From NCBI GenBank assembly GCA_963556195.1, contig OY744519.1, positions 112,034,645 to 112,098,644 of the forward strand: a stretch of DNA of 64,000 nucleotides, read 5' to 3'. The DNA is from Sepiola atlantica (Eukaryota > Mollusca > Cephalopoda > Sepiida > Sepiolidae). Of the stretch, positions 20,924-31,779 are shown piece by piece (position 1 is the first letter of the stretch; every line of letters starts with the position of its first letter). Both the position numbers and the translations under genes were made by a program. The notes beneath the pieces were generated by a model. It was not told the origin of the DNA. It searched no databases and was given only the letters and a program-made list of their open reading frames with translations.

Positions 20924-21880
20924 TTACGGAAAGGTTAAGAAACAAATGATAAAATCAACTCCTTCATTAAGATAACTATCAGTACTGCAAGAATACAGTA
21001 GAACACTCAACCTTTTCCGATTAACAATCGCATACGTTGCAGCTTGAGCGAGTTCTTGTGGTATGTTGGTAAATGGGGTCAGTAAGTGAGAACTGACCAA
21101 TGTTGCCAATGAACTTGAAGAAGACTTAGATTTGCACATGCGGGCATAATGTCCTTTCTTGGAACATTTATTACAAGGAACCTTGCAGCCTGGACAGCTA
21201 TCTTTTGAATGGTAGAAGAAACCACAGAAGAAACATTTACGATTGTTATATGTGTCAGCCATAGCCGATTCCTTGAGAGTAACTGGAAGATTGGAATAAT
21301 CATTTTCACATACCTGTGGTGATTCTGGGTTTACAACCGTAACCAGGTGGGCATCCAGAGTTACGTACGAATCGCTATTATGCTGGGCTATATCTAATGC
21401 AGAGGCTTGATTGTGCGCTGTTAGAAGGTCCATACTTTTATTTTCTAGGAACCGCTGTCGTATTGCAGGATAGGATATTCTAGTAATAAATGCGGCACAC
21501 ATTGCCTCGTTGCCACATTGTGGTCGCGGAAGTTGCAGTTTTTTTTTTAATTTCTTAAACTATCAAAAAAATTCGTCCATAGATTCTTCTGGCTTCGGCC
21601 ATCTGGTAGCTAGTAAATGTCTTGCAAATACTTCGTTGGGGGTTTTAATGAACAAGCTGTCCAGTTTTTCAATGGCAGCATCAAAGTTTTCACACGTTTC
21701 TATGAACTCAAAGATACTAGAGCTCACACAGCTTAACAAGACTCTGTATTTGTTGGGTATCCTTTCTGGATTATCTTCAAGATAATTAATTAATATTGTA
21801 CGCCAGTGTCGGTATTCTTTGGCAGCTGTTGGTAGACTGAGATCAATGTCTAGGCATTTCGGTTTCCATGTCGCATCCAT
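20924..21880 (-). pseudogene. Gypsy-like gag with zinc knuckles, broken
   Basis: Minus strand. The start codon at 21880 opens a capsid-like segment ('KEYRHWRTILINYLED', 'NFDAAIEKLDSLFIKTPNEV', 'ARHLLATRWPKPEESMDEFF'). A tandem TGA-TAG (21565-21560) interrupts it, after which the same frame resumes and runs to 20924. The second part carries two CX2CX4HX4C knuckles ('CFFCGFFYHSKDSC' and 'CNKCSKKGHYARMC', about 21180-21245), then a segment where the protease should be ('LLYSCSTDSYLNEGVD') with its DTG motif degraded. Pol is missing below 20924. Retroviral-type Gag of a gypsy/Ty3 element; the partner LTR is probably upstream (see 21890-22200). Confidence 0.82.
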
Positions 21881-21889
21881 ATTTTAGTA

Positions 21890-22200
21890 TCAGGGTAAAC
21901 GTCCAAAATTTTAGCTGAATAAATTGTACTAACACAAAAATACTTGTTACTTGGAAGCCAAGCTTTATTCAACTAAAACTGTTCTACAAAATGGTGTCGC
22001 ACATGGCAAGCTATAATATGAGTCACCAAGACGACTTCCGGTTCCGATTGTGTGTATGGAAGCCCATACGATAGTACTACAGTACGTAATATTAAATAAT
22101 CTATAATAAATATATGTAATAAAAAAGGGGAGCAAAAAGTCGACATAACCTGTCAAAGATATAAGCAGAAATAAAATCACTACTACTACTACTAATAATA
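21890..22200 (-). promoter_or_regulatory. Probable 5' LTR/leader of gypsy gag remnant
   Basis: Lies just upstream (minus strand) of the gag start. It contains an AATAAA signal (about 21971-21966 on the minus strand) in GTTGAATAAAGCTTGGCTTC, typical of LTR R regions. I cannot fix the ends or a primer-binding site, and no second LTR is present. Confidence 0.35.
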
Positions 22201-22572
22201 ATAATCATGGAATAAGAAGGCAAGGTAATTTCCTCATGTTCAATTTCATACTAGTTTAAGTGAAATATGTTTGGACAGTACTCACAAGTGAACAGATGTT
22301 GATATCCATTTACAATTTTTTGTATTCGTAAGAAACTTAGTCAATTACGGTAAGCAAGCGACTTGTTCTGTTTAGTTTATGAACGAAAAATGATTCAAGT
22401 CTTAACCTAGCCGGCCCGATTATTATCCAAAAGAAACTTAAGCAAACTAAATTATAACTAGGCTTATAACAGAAAAATAAAAATAACAAAAAAGCTTAGT
22501 CTGAATCAAGTATCGATCTTTCAGATGTCTGACTAGTTAGGTCTGACTTTGAAAATCCGAAAAGATAAATTA

Positions 22573-22575
<3 letters not shown>

Positions 22576-22642
<67 letters not shown>
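22576..22642. repeat. (TA)n(GA)n compound microsatellite
   Basis: Alternating TA run followed directly by a GA run. Confidence 0.95.
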
Positions 22643-23128
22643 TTTAAATTACTTACTAGACACTATACTCGAGTGTCTTCGGTCTCTCTGTACAAGGGTT
22701 TGTCAGGACAACATGACCTGAGGATACTTCACCCTACAAGTAAACCCTGACTAAATATTCAAAATAACACAGTATTTGAAGCCCAAATATAACCCCCTCA
22801 ACACGGCTATACACTGGCTCATACGAGGAAGTGTGCACCTTCTCCAAGTAATGTTACCTCAATTAACAGTACTTAGCTGGATACTCCACCAGACTAGATG
22901 AATTCTTGTCCTGGAATCCGGTAAGATGAAGAGACCACAAGAAATATATACTATAACATAGTTAATAGTTAACAGATCAATTCACTAACTCAAAGATTGA
23001 CAGGCAAAGGAGAACTTTAATGGAATATTCGAATATCTATGTATCTCATGTAGAGATCAAGTGTTAGCTCCAGGAGAATGAGCCCCTTGATTTCTAAGAA
23101 CTTCGACTGAAGTAAAATGAAACAAAAA

Positions 23129-23164
<36 letters not shown>

Positions 23165-23449
23165 TTGAAAAAATGCTTAGAAAGTGAGAAAAGTGAGTAA
23201 CTACACTGATACAAAGGCAAATAAAATCAAAGTCAGGTGCATAACTGATAATTCCTTTTTATTAATCGAAAAACATTTTTTTAAATTGAGATCTCATTTT
23301 GATGGGTTTTAAAAAAATTACATGGCAAAGTGAATATGGGAGTTAGGACATGAAGAACACCGGGGAAAGAGAGATGGTAAATCATAAAATTAATAAAGAC
23401 AAATTATCAGTCATGTACATGAGTTGTTTTTTTAAAATTTTTTATCTAA
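22643..23449. other. Unassigned sequence with (AT)n
   Basis: No coding frame or known repeat except an (AT)n tract at about 23131-23160. Confidence 0.4.
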
Positions 23450-24035
23450 GTTCATCCCAAACAAGGCACAATGCCACCGAGACGTTGGGAGCTACTGGGA
23501 ATTAGGGAATCCTATATGGGGAGTTGTGCAGCGAGATGTTTGTTCGCATTACATTTAAATTTCTGCATGTTAGTACGGTAAAGAAAACATGAAGCAGGAA
23601 GGGAATTCCAAAGGCTACCAGTTCGAGGAAAGAAGCTATTAGAGTAGAAAGCTCTCTGGCATCTGGAGACCTCGACAGTGATGGGGTGGAATCTTGCTGA
23701 CTGACGGGTTAATCGGGGGTATTTACATAGAGTGGGCACCAGTGCAGCACATTCGTTGGAGCATATTCCAGTAAAGTATTTGTAAGACAAGCACATGGAT
23801 GTAATACGCTGGAGCATGCTTGATAGTGAGGATCCTATTAGATTAAAGACTCTTATTTTAACCCTGTCCAAGAGGGAAAGACTAGTGTTTGATGCATCAG
23901 CCCAGATGTGCAACAATACTCCATGTATGAGAGAATGGTGGCTTTGTAGACATATAGGATACTAGCAGGTGTGAGAAGTTTTCTAGCTCGGTAGAGGGAG
24001 CCCACCTTCCTTGCAGCAGCCTTGTATCTGTATAG
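23450..24035 (-). pseudogene. LINE (jockey/CR1-like) 3' end
   Basis: Minus strand from about 24030: 'KAAARKVGSLYRARKLLTPA', then 'SLLDRVKIRVFNLIGSSLS' and 'SMCLSYKYFTGICSNECAAL', ending 'RTGSLWNSLPASCFLYRTNM' and 'QKFKCNANKHLAAQLPI', a proper LINE C terminus with its stop at 23512-23514. The last 134 codons (23916-23512) are open. The upstream edge is cut at a TATA microsatellite. Same family as 1948-3342 and 54428-55125. Confidence 0.82.
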
Positions 24036-24075
24036 TTACTCACTTTTTCTACTTATTTTCTTAACACACACACGT

Positions 24076-24109
<34 letters not shown>

Positions 24110-25318
24110 AATTTGAGCTTCATTCATTTATATAATAGGATAATCCTTCTACATAGGTAATTCTAAAATGTCATGTTTTACTTGAAAAGGGTTGACATTT
24201 TTGATAGAAAGTGTAATATTGATATTTTGTTTCAAGTTACTTTTTTAATCTTAAGGCCATTTGATGCCAATTAGCAAAGTGCAAAGTTCCAAGTAAATTG
24301 TCTTCAAATCTCCGTAAAGCTGACGGATTTATTTTCAAAGATTCTAATAAGAAGCATCTGAATCATCAAAGGATGAGAATATTTATCCCATTATTTCAAG
24401 TGTACAATATTATAAAACTTAAAATGCTCTCAATGTCTGAATCGTGATCTCAACATCTGGTAGTGGTTAGCAATGCTGCATGTTTCTTGGCAGTCATACT
24501 TTTAAGTGATGCGTAGAGATAGTTCCAAGGTGCAATTATCTATCACAGATGATTGAAGGGAAATGACCTTAGAGTCATCTACCATCGTCATATAAAAATA
24601 GTTGATTTATTAGCTTTAGCAACGACATGAAAAAAATTTGAAGATTGAAGTTAAATTCAGTTGCAGCCAGAATGTTAGCAAAGCAAGACATCATGTAAGG
24701 TCATGATAAATAGGGGTGCTAAGATCCATCGTTCCCTTTATGAAGAAACAATTCCTTATTCAAGAATTGGAGCTCCATTCAGTTTAGTAAATAATATTTA
24801 CTTCAAGTTAAAATCGTTGGTGTTTTCTTCCTCAAGAACATCTTTAAAATTATCTGTCTCAAGGAAAAGATCAAGAGATATTTTCAGCCCTGATCTTCGA
24901 GATAGATAGTATAACAGCAAGTTATTCTGAGAGATCATAGAAATTGTATAGAGTACAGTTCTCACTGGGCGCTACACGTTTATAGCACATTCTAGTATCC
25001 ATACATGTATATTTAGTATCGAGGTGAGCAAATTATATGAAGCTGTAATAAATAAAACTAGATCCGAGTATTTTTTGTGCACTGAATGGGACTTACAGAA
25101 AGCCAAAGGTCGATTAGTAACTGATTTGAACTTCGACGGTTGAACTGACCAAGGACTATTAGACTTTAATTAACATCCCTTTCAACGAACACCAGTTATT
25201 GCAATGGGGATTAAGCTTAGAATAGAAATTGGCTAGAACAGAGTGGTAGTCTGCTCGTCAAACTGACTGAATAGATGAAATACACCTGCTTATTATATCA
25301 AACTCAAAATGTCACTGA
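24036..25318. other. Unassigned sequence
   Basis: Begins with CA/TA microsatellite (24066-24108). The rest is non-repetitive AT-rich DNA; the plus frame at 24703-24909 has no recognised domain. Confidence 0.4.
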
Positions 25319-25323
25319 CTGGT

Positions 25324-25553
25324 TGTTGTAGACCCGTGCTAGGGGTCACAAAGATAACAACCACAAATTGTGACAGGTTAAAATATACAATGTATTTATT
25401 CATAGCAATACAGTAACGCCACTAAATGTGGTAGGAGATGACCGGATTCCTACCATGCGGTAAAACATGAATAGGAATGTCCTCTGTTTGAGTCTTTGCA
25501 ACCATGGTTGCTTCCATTGGTTCTTCAATAGGGGTGATTTGTACCCCACCACA
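25324..25553 (-). repeat. 3' LTR of gypsy element
   Basis: 230 bp, starting TGTTGTAGACC on the plus strand. Lacks the 16-bp segment found in the 5' LTR at the ATGG|TTGC point. Carries AATAAA (minus strand, about 25395). Confidence 0.95.
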
Positions 25554-25568
25554 CCCCCCTCCCGAGTT
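25554..25568 (-). other. Polypurine tract
   Basis: Minus-strand GAGGGGGG-type purine run directly before the 3' LTR, the expected primer for plus-strand DNA synthesis. Confidence 0.75.
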
Positions 25569-25570
25569 TT

Positions 25571-27010
25571 TCATTCCCCTGGAATGATCGTATAGCTCTT
25601 TTTCCTGGGATTGATCTCTATGGGATCGATCATTTTTCTTTTTCTGGAAGACCGGCGTTGTTCGGCTGCTTGTGGTCTTACCAGGTCGAACGTGTCATAT
25701 ATATGGTCCATTACTTCTTGTTCAACAGGAGGTTGTCTGTCGTCATCAGTGACACGTTTCCGAATTTGGTTCAAATGCTTCTTGTGAGTGAATTTTGGAC
25801 CTTCGATTATGTAAACCATCCGCCCGATCCTCTGCTTGACCTTTCCTAGTTCCCACATCATACTATTATTTTTATGTACCTGGAAAAATACCTTTTCCCC
25901 AGGTAAATACATCTTTTTAGGAACTGTAGTATTCGGTGGTTTTACCTGTTTAGGCAAAAGTTTCTCCAAGACCGGCCTAATTTTCCTCGCAAACATTAAC
26001 TCTGCCGGCGACATCTTTGATGGAGCGCTTTCATTTGGCGTAATTCGGTACACCTGTAAAAACTGTTGTAACGCCTTTCCTGAGGGCGTTCCTTTCGCTT
26101 TTTTCAGGGCTCTTTTTAGCGTGTCCACGAACCTCTCTGCCTGACCGTTCGATCGAGGATGATAGGTTGGCGTTGTTATGTCGTTGACCTGGAAATCCTC
26201 GCAGAAACTTTTAAAATCTGCTGACATGAATTGCGTGCCATTGTCCGACACCAAACAATCGACCACACCAAACCTAGCATACAATTCGTGAAGAGCACTG
26301 ATTGTAAAATCCGTCGTTGGACTCTTGCATCTAAATACCTCAGGCCATTTTGAAAAGCTATCAACAACTATTAAGTAATAGTTTCCCTCCAATGGACCTG
26401 CAAAGTCCACGTGTATCTTTGACCATGGATGGTCAGCTTTAGGCCACGGGCTAAATTGTATTGGGGGCGCTTTTGCAGCCAATGCGCATCCCTTACACGA
26501 CTTTACCATGTCTTCAATATCAGTGTCCATGCTCTTCCAGTAAACGTAGGACCTCATGAGGCTCTTCATTCTAGTAGCCCCAGGGTGCCCTGTATGAAAA
26601 TCCTTTAAAAAATTTTTCCTCAGCGTGGCTGGGATTACCACCCTTTCTCGGTACAACAGTACCTCATTGCACATAGAATAAACTTCCGCCGCCGATTCAT
26701 CTGATTGCATTTTTTGTTTCGTTTCTTTGATGAAACTATCTTCTTCAGCCTCCCTTATTATATCTTTCAATGTCACTGGTAATTCCCTGATCGTATTGCA
26801 CAGTATTTGTGTATAGTCCTTTTCACTTTGTAGTGACGCTATTACTGTGTCCTCCAGCGGTTCCCTTGATTTCGGGATTAATCGCGACAATCCGTCAGCG
26901 TGACCTAACTTCGCAGATGCAATAAATTCCATACTGAAATCGTAATTTAGCAGGATGGTCGCCCATCTTTGCAGTCTGTTGGCTGAGTAAGTTGGTATCC
27001 CTTTTTTTAA
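25571..27010 (-). CDS. Gypsy integrase region (open frame, frameshifted from pol)
   Basis: Continuous minus-strand frame; the first Met is at 26932 (453 codons) but homology begins at the frameshift near 27010, so the Met is not a real start. It starts with the end of RNase H ('[14 protein letters not shown]', 'GHADGLSRL'), then integrase: HHCC zinc module (H113, H116, C146, C149 counted from that Met), catalytic core D176 ('HVDFAGP'), D230 ('VSDNGTQF') and E266 ('NGQAERFVD'), giving a normal DD35E. The C-terminal domain ends near '[12 protein letters not shown]', followed by a basic tail. All catalytic residues are present; expression would need the upstream frame repaired. Confidence 0.95.
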   Translation of the reverse strand, partial: LKKGIPTYSANRLQRWATILLNYDFSMEFIASAKLGHADGLSRLIPKSREPLEDTVIASLQSEKDYTQILCNTIRELPVTLKDIIREAEEDSFIKETKQKMQSDESAAEVYSMCNEVLLYRERVVIPATLRKNFLKDFHTGHPGATRMKSLMRSYVYWKSMDTDIEDMVKSCKGCALAAKAPPIQFSPWPKADHPWSKIHVDFAGPLEGNYYLIVVDSFSKWPEVFRCKSPTTDFTISALHELYARFGVVDCLVSDNGTQFMSADFKSFCEDFQVNDITTPTYHPRSNGQAERFVDTLKRALKKAKGTPSGKALQQFLQVYRITPNESAPSKMSPAELMFARKIRPVLEKLLPKQVKPPNTTVPKKMYLPGEKVFFQVHKNNSMMWELGKVKQRIGRMVYIIEGPKFTHKKHLNQIRKRVTDDDRQPPVEQEVMDHIYDTFDLVRPQAAEQRRSSRKRKMIDPIEINPRKKSYTIIPGE

Positions 27011-27312
27011 CCGAAAATGATTATAAGCGGCTTGTGATCAGTTTGTAGTTTGAATTTTCGACCATGTAAAAAACGGTGGAATTTTGTAACTCCGAATATG
27101 ATCCCCAGTGCTTCCTTCTCCATTTGGGAATAATTCTTCTCGGCTGACAGTAAGGTTCTCGACGCATGGGCGATCGGTTTAGTGGACCCATCTGGCATTT
27201 TATGTAGAATATATGCCCCTATTCCATAAGCACTTGCGTCGGTTGCGACAATAATCTCTTGTTCTGGATTGAAATGAATCAGAAATAAATCTGATGTTAG
27301 TACATCTTTTAA
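27007..27312 (-). pseudogene. Gypsy RT/RNase H segment between lesions
   Basis: Same frame as the 827-codon Gag-Pol but after its premature stop. Reads '[20 protein letters not shown]' and '[20 protein letters not shown]', then '[14 protein letters not shown]' and '[11 protein letters not shown]', i.e. RNase H with its first catalytic Asp (TDAS). It ends at TAA (27009-27007) where one base is missing; the integrase frame begins one base earlier. Both lesions look like single mutations in a young element. Confidence 0.9.
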
Positions 27313-29796
27313 CTACTTAAATGCCGACTGGCACTCCGGCGTCCAGTTCCATTTTTTGTCCTTTTTTAATAGTTCATTCAAAGGCGCGCACAATTTATGC
27401 ATATTCTTAATAAAAGTTTGATAATAGTTAACGAGCCCTAAAAAACTTTGCAATGTAGTTACATTTTGAGGCTCTGGCATGTCTTTTATTGCTGTGGACC
27501 TATCCGGATCGGGTTTTCTCCCGTCCTTATTTAATATATGACCCAGGTATTTTATTTGTTCCAAAAAAAATTCACATTTTGCCTCCTTCAAAGTGAAGCC
27601 GTATTCTTTTATTCTGTCAAACACTTGAAATACATGATCTCTATGTTGTTCAACATTTTGACTACGTATGAGAATATCGTCCAGATAGCCTATTGAAAAA
27701 TCCAAACCGCTTAGCAAAGTGTCAATTATCTGTTGGAAAATAGCAGGTGCTACTTTTATCCCAAATGCTAATCTATTGAATTTAAAAAGACCTATGTGTG
27801 TTGATATACACAAAAGTTTCGAACTATCGTCTTCTACTGGTATCTGTAGATACGCCTCGCTTAAGTCTATTTTGGAAAAGATTTTTCCGCCATTTAACTT
27901 AGCGAATACTTCCTCTGGGTTTGGTAACGGATAGTGGTGGTCCTTGAGCGATGCATTCAATCCGGTAGAGAAATCTGCGCATACTCTGATTTCTTTTGAT
28001 TTTTTTTTTATGTATACGGTGGGGGCTGCCCACTCACTATAGTTAATATGGGTCAAAATCCCTGTGTTAACTAGTCTTTCTAATTCTTCTTCAATTTTTT
28101 CTCTTGAAGCGAACGGTACGCTACGTGGTTTTTTGAATATTGGTTTTGCTTCATCCAGCAATTCGAATCTCGCTTTTATTTTCGTGCAGCATCCAAGCTT
28201 TTCAGAAAAAACACTTGGAAAAGATTTTTTTAGATCTTTTTTTAGTTTGTCGGCTTCGGCCGTTAAATTTTCGACTTTTTGACAAAAATCACTCATTGGC
28301 GAGTCCCATAATTCAAATTCTTGGATCCAGTCAGATCCAAATAAATTTGATGTGTTCCTAAGAACGAATACTTTTAACTTTTTTGTCTTTCTTTTTAGTG
28401 AAACATTAATAATTAATTCACCTTCAAAATGTATCTTTTCACCAGTTACCGATCTTGCGATTTTATTCGTCTTCATCATCGTGGGCTTACCTAATTTCTT
28501 CCACGTGTGAACATTTATAATCGATATATCCGACCCTGAATCGAGTTGCAGATTTACTTCTCTATTTCCGATTCTCACCGTAACATATTTCCTTATGTTC
28601 TCTGTTGGTGATGGGTCCCTTTTTGCAGTTTTTATGTAGTTCTTTTTTCCTACTTTTGCTCTGCAATATGAGGCCTTGTGCCCTGCTCGTTTGCATAGGT
28701 CACACGTTATTTTCTTATGGTACCAACATGCATTGTACAGATGAGGTCCTCCACATTTACTACAAGGGGTCCTAGGCTTTTGTCTATCCTGATAATTTTG
28801 TGAAGGGTTCTTTTTGCCTCTTGGTTGGTAATAGCTGGCGGGTGAGTGTCCTTTATTTTTGGAGCGTATCTTTTTAATGTGAGCGATACCTGCTTCCTCT
28901 ATGTTTCGGGAATCTTGTTTCACTGCCACGAACCGTTGACAATCTTCAGCCAGTTTCTGAAGCGTTAAATCAGGTTCTAATTCCAGTTTATTTAGAGCAC
29001 AATGTCTTATATCGGCGTCTTTTGTGGCTATCAAACCTTGTGTGAATATTAGGCATCTAAAATTATCTGCCGTTAATGATGACAACTTGAAGTCGTCACA
29101 GTTTTTATTAACTATAGACGCAAAAGTCGTATAATCCTGATTTTCCTTATGTGTAATATTCATACATTTCCATCTTTTATGGAAAAGGCTTGTCTTTGGA
29201 CAGTATAACTCCATTAACAGTTTGACTGCCTCGTCAAACGACAATTCGTTGGTTTTTCTTGGCAAAATATAATCCACGAATTTGTTATGTTCGGATGCAC
29301 CCAACTTCCGTAGTAATAAACGAACCTTCTTTTGATCCGTCCATGAACCACAATCAATCTTGAATAAGTCTTCAAATCTTCTGAAGTATACTTCAAACGT
29401 TAGGTCTTCCTCAGGAGCATAGCGAAATGTATCAATGGCTGACCAGATCGCATTTTGCGAAAAAGCCGTACTGTTTTCCTGTCCGTTGTCCTTATTCATT
29501 AAAACTTGCGTTAACAAATCCATTTTTTTATCTGATTGGTTTTGATACTCTAAATGTAATTTTTTCAATTCCAATATTTGTTCGTTAATTTCTTTTATTT
29601 CTTCCGCGGCGTATTTCATCATTTCTTTTCTTTCTCTTCCCTGTTTTTCCTCGAAGTATTTCATTAAACTTAACTGCTTCTCGTCATTTTGTTTCTGTGC
29701 TATCAATTGTTCTTCTCGAAACCTTTTTTCAAGTTCTAATTGTTGATTTTGTTGAAGTTTTATAATTTCCAAAATCTGTTTTGAAAAATCCTCCAT
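27313..29796 (-). CDS. Gypsy Gag-protease-RT polyprotein (prematurely stopped)
   Basis: 827 codons from ATG at 29796. A long N-terminal coiled coil rich in Glu/Lys/Gln (residues about 5-105) precedes the capsid-like part ('FEVYFRRFEDLFKI', 'LSFDEAVKLLMELYCP'). Two zinc knuckles lie near residues 344-385 ('CSKCGGPHLYNAC' and 'CDLCKRAGHKASYC'). The retropepsin motif 'LQLDSGSDISII' is near residue 418. RT follows with 'KIDLSEAYLQIPV', 'FGIKVAPAIFQQI' and 'IGYLDDILI' (about residue 705). Gag, protease and RT share one frame with no frameshift, so a single Gag-Pol is the native arrangement. The stop TAG at 27315-27313 falls between RT and RNase H, in a position where GAG would fit. Confidence 0.95.
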   Translation of the reverse strand: MEDFSKQILEIIKLQQNQQLELEKRFREEQLIAQKQNDEKQLSLMKYFEEKQGRERKEMMKYAAEEIKEINEQILELKKLHLEYQNQSDKKMDLLTQVLMNKDNGQENSTAFSQNAIWSAIDTFRYAPEEDLTFEVYFRRFEDLFKIDCGSWTDQKKVRLLLRKLGASEHNKFVDYILPRKTNELSFDEAVKLLMELYCPKTSLFHKRWKCMNITHKENQDYTTFASIVNKNCDDFKLSSLTADNFRCLIFTQGLIATKDADIRHCALNKLELEPDLTLQKLAEDCQRFVAVKQDSRNIEEAGIAHIKKIRSKNKGHSPASYYQPRGKKNPSQNYQDRQKPRTPCSKCGGPHLYNACWYHKKITCDLCKRAGHKASYCRAKVGKKNYIKTAKRDPSPTENIRKYVTVRIGNREVNLQLDSGSDISIINVHTWKKLGKPTMMKTNKIARSVTGEKIHFEGELIINVSLKRKTKKLKVFVLRNTSNLFGSDWIQEFELWDSPMSDFCQKVENLTAEADKLKKDLKKSFPSVFSEKLGCCTKIKARFELLDEAKPIFKKPRSVPFASREKIEEELERLVNTGILTHINYSEWAAPTVYIKKKSKEIRVCADFSTGLNASLKDHHYPLPNPEEVFAKLNGGKIFSKIDLSEAYLQIPVEDDSSKLLCISTHIGLFKFNRLAFGIKVAPAIFQQIIDTLLSGLDFSIGYLDDILIRSQNVEQHRDHVFQVFDRIKEYGFTLKEAKCEFFLEQIKYLGHILNKDGRKPDPDRSTAIKDMPEPQNVTTLQSFLGLVNYYQTFIKNMHKLCAPLNELLKKDKKWNWTPECQSAFK

Positions 29797-30652
29797 TTTT
29801 TTTTTTATATGACAAAAAAAGCGTTTTCAGAAACAAACTAATTCTTTTTTCTATAGTACCAACTCTACAAAAAAACTTTTACAATTTTGTATCTGGTTAT
29901 ATTGACGAGTATTTCCTTAATTTATTTTTTCCTTGTCTGGCAATTTTCCACTAGAAAATAATTCAGCGTTTGTGTTTATACAGAAAAAAGTTTGACCTTT
30001 TTTTTTTCTTCAATTTTCTTTTCGTAACGTGTAAGTATTTAGTTCAAATCCTTGTTGAACGTACACTTTTTTTTTCTTTTACAAAGAATTAGTTTTTTTT
30101 TTTGTGAAAAAAAAACGAGTTCATAGCATTTATTTAAATATTGGCCATAATTTCCGCTTTAAGTGCGTAACAGAATATCATATTTTCTCATTAACACAGT
30201 GTTATGCCGTACCTGCTTGTCGAAAGTGTTTTTTTTTTTTGTTTTTTTTCAACGTGCCAGTCAGTCAGAGAAAAATTTATTTTAATCGGAAAAATCCGAC
30301 GTAACTTAAAAAAATTTTTTTTTCAATGCTAATGCCTTTTTAAGACAATCTTTTTAGAACGAACAAATTTTTTTTTTGTACTTACTGAAACTTTGAGTCG
30401 TTTTTTTTTTTGTTTCAGTTGTCGTAAATCCACACCATTTATGAGTTCCGTTTTAACTCGTAGTTTAGGCTTCTTGTGGCTTTTTTTTTCCAACAGCAAG
30501 ATAAGACTTTTTTGACGACGTCTTTTGTTGTTTGACGTTTTTTTTATCGAATGATCCCGTAACTTTCTTGAGTAATCCTGGTAGCCAGTATTCGTGACTG
30601 GTATAAAATCAAAATCCTCACGTTTGTTCTTTACTAAATTTCTCGTCGCCAG
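29797..30652 (-). promoter_or_regulatory. Gypsy 5' leader with PBS and A-tracts
   Basis: 856-base untranslated leader between the 5' LTR and the gag ATG. The primer-binding site begins TGGCGACGAG one base inside the LTR (30651 downward). As RNA the leader would hold about ten runs of 8-12 A (plus-strand T runs near 29800, 30000, 30068, 30093, 30230, 30316, 30370, 30400, 30482, 30538). No upstream reading frame of note. Confidence 0.8.
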
Positions 30653-30898
30653 TGTTGTAGACCCGTGCTAGGGGTCACAAAGATAACAACCACAAATTGT
30701 GACAGGTTAAAATATACAATGTATTTATTCATAGCAATACAGTAACGCCACTAAATGTGGTAGGAGATGATCGGATTCCTACCATGCGGTAAAACATGAA
30801 TAGGAATGTCCTCTGTTTGAGTCTTTGCAACCATGGTATTTATTATAGATGGTTGCTTCCATTAGTTCTTCAATAGGGGTGATTTGTACCCCACAACA
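30653..30898 (-). repeat. 5' LTR of gypsy element
   Basis: 246 bp, identical to the 3' LTR except three substitutions and an extra 16 bp (about 30838-30853) that on the minus strand creates CTATAATAAATA, a TATA-like sequence. Ends CTACAACA before the primer site. Confidence 0.95.
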
Positions 30899-30903
30899 CT
30901 GGT

Positions 30904-31684
30904 CAGCAAAACGAATCATTTGTATAATCGGATGCAGCTAACTTCGTTGTTCCGGATGTATGTCTACAGCTACTTATTCTGGATAAACACTGCCCCCTTT
31001 CCACTGCAGATACAATAAATGAGGCAGTGATACGTTGACTGGCATAGGCGACCATTATTACTGGAGGAGGGGGCCAGTGAGCAATTCAAAATATCTCGGC
31101 TCCAAAAGGTATTACATCAAAAGAGTATATCTCAATGGTGTATCAAATGGTTATCGCAAACGATTGACAGTTGAGTAAAGTGAGCTTCCTTTATAACAGA
31201 GGGATCAAACATCAACTATGACCAAGCGCTTCATTTTGGTCTCATACACAGGTGAGTAAACCCAAACATATAAAATCTAAGAACAAATTGAATGGAGAAA
31301 GAAAATATATTGGATTAAAAAAATTGTGGAAAATAAATTTACATCTTTTTTTAATTAAATAAAACATAAAATTAGTAGATTTTAATCAAATCTCTGCTTA
31401 AAATTATCTATATGTTTATACTTGTTGTCAATATCTACCTACTTATATACGTCACACTGTGAACTGATATTTCCGTGTGTATGCTTAGCTTATTGAATAC
31501 CGGCGAGGTCAAGAAAATTATTTATGCAAAACCCAATCAGATCTATTGTGGTGATTTATGCACTTACTTGCATGGCTACTCGGCATTGCTCGGGATATGG
31601 AAAACAAAATGGAAAAGTTAAAAATTGTGTGCAACATCGATCTTTTAAAACATCTCCCTCTCTACCTCACTCTTTCTCTGTGTA
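30904..31684. other. Unassigned sequence
   Basis: Site into which the gypsy element inserted. No coding frame or known repeat recognised. Confidence 0.35.
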
Positions 31685-31689
31685 TATAT

Positions 31690-31731
<42 letters not shown>
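31685..31731. repeat. (TA)n microsatellite
   Basis: TATA/CATA run of about 46 bp. Confidence 0.95.
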
Positions 31732-31779
31732 TTCCTCCTCTCTCCCTCTTTTCCCCGGCCGTCCCCTGCCCCATTCTCC

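Larger units (their letters stand above)
25324..30898 (-). mobile_element. Near-intact gypsy (Ty3) LTR retrotransposon
   Basis: A 5575-bp element on the minus strand: 5' LTR 30653-30898, leader with primer site, gag-protease-RT frame 29796-27313, RNase H, integrase frame to 25571, polypurine tract, 3' LTR 25324-25553. Both sides carry the 5-bp target duplication CTGGT (25319-25323 and 30899-30903). The LTRs end TGTTG...CAACA and differ by three substitutions and one 16-bp indel, so the insertion is recent. It is disabled by one nonsense codon (27315-27313) and one single-base frameshift near 27009. K02A2.6-like gypsy elements of this layout are common in invertebrates. Confidence 0.95.

Noticed and set aside
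21510..21785. Plus-strand protein of 91 codons opposite gypsy gag
   Set aside because: Antisense shadow of the gag frame, which has zinc knuckles and codon-level conservation.
25658..26144. Plus-strand frames opposite the integrase
   Set aside because: Antisense shadows; catalytic motifs lie on the minus strand.
27003..27012. Programmed -1 frameshift between RNase H and integrase at an A AAA AAG heptamer
   Set aside because: The zero-frame stop TAA overlaps the start of the heptamer, so a ribosome would stop first; gag, protease and RT share one frame and a single base loss explains the break.
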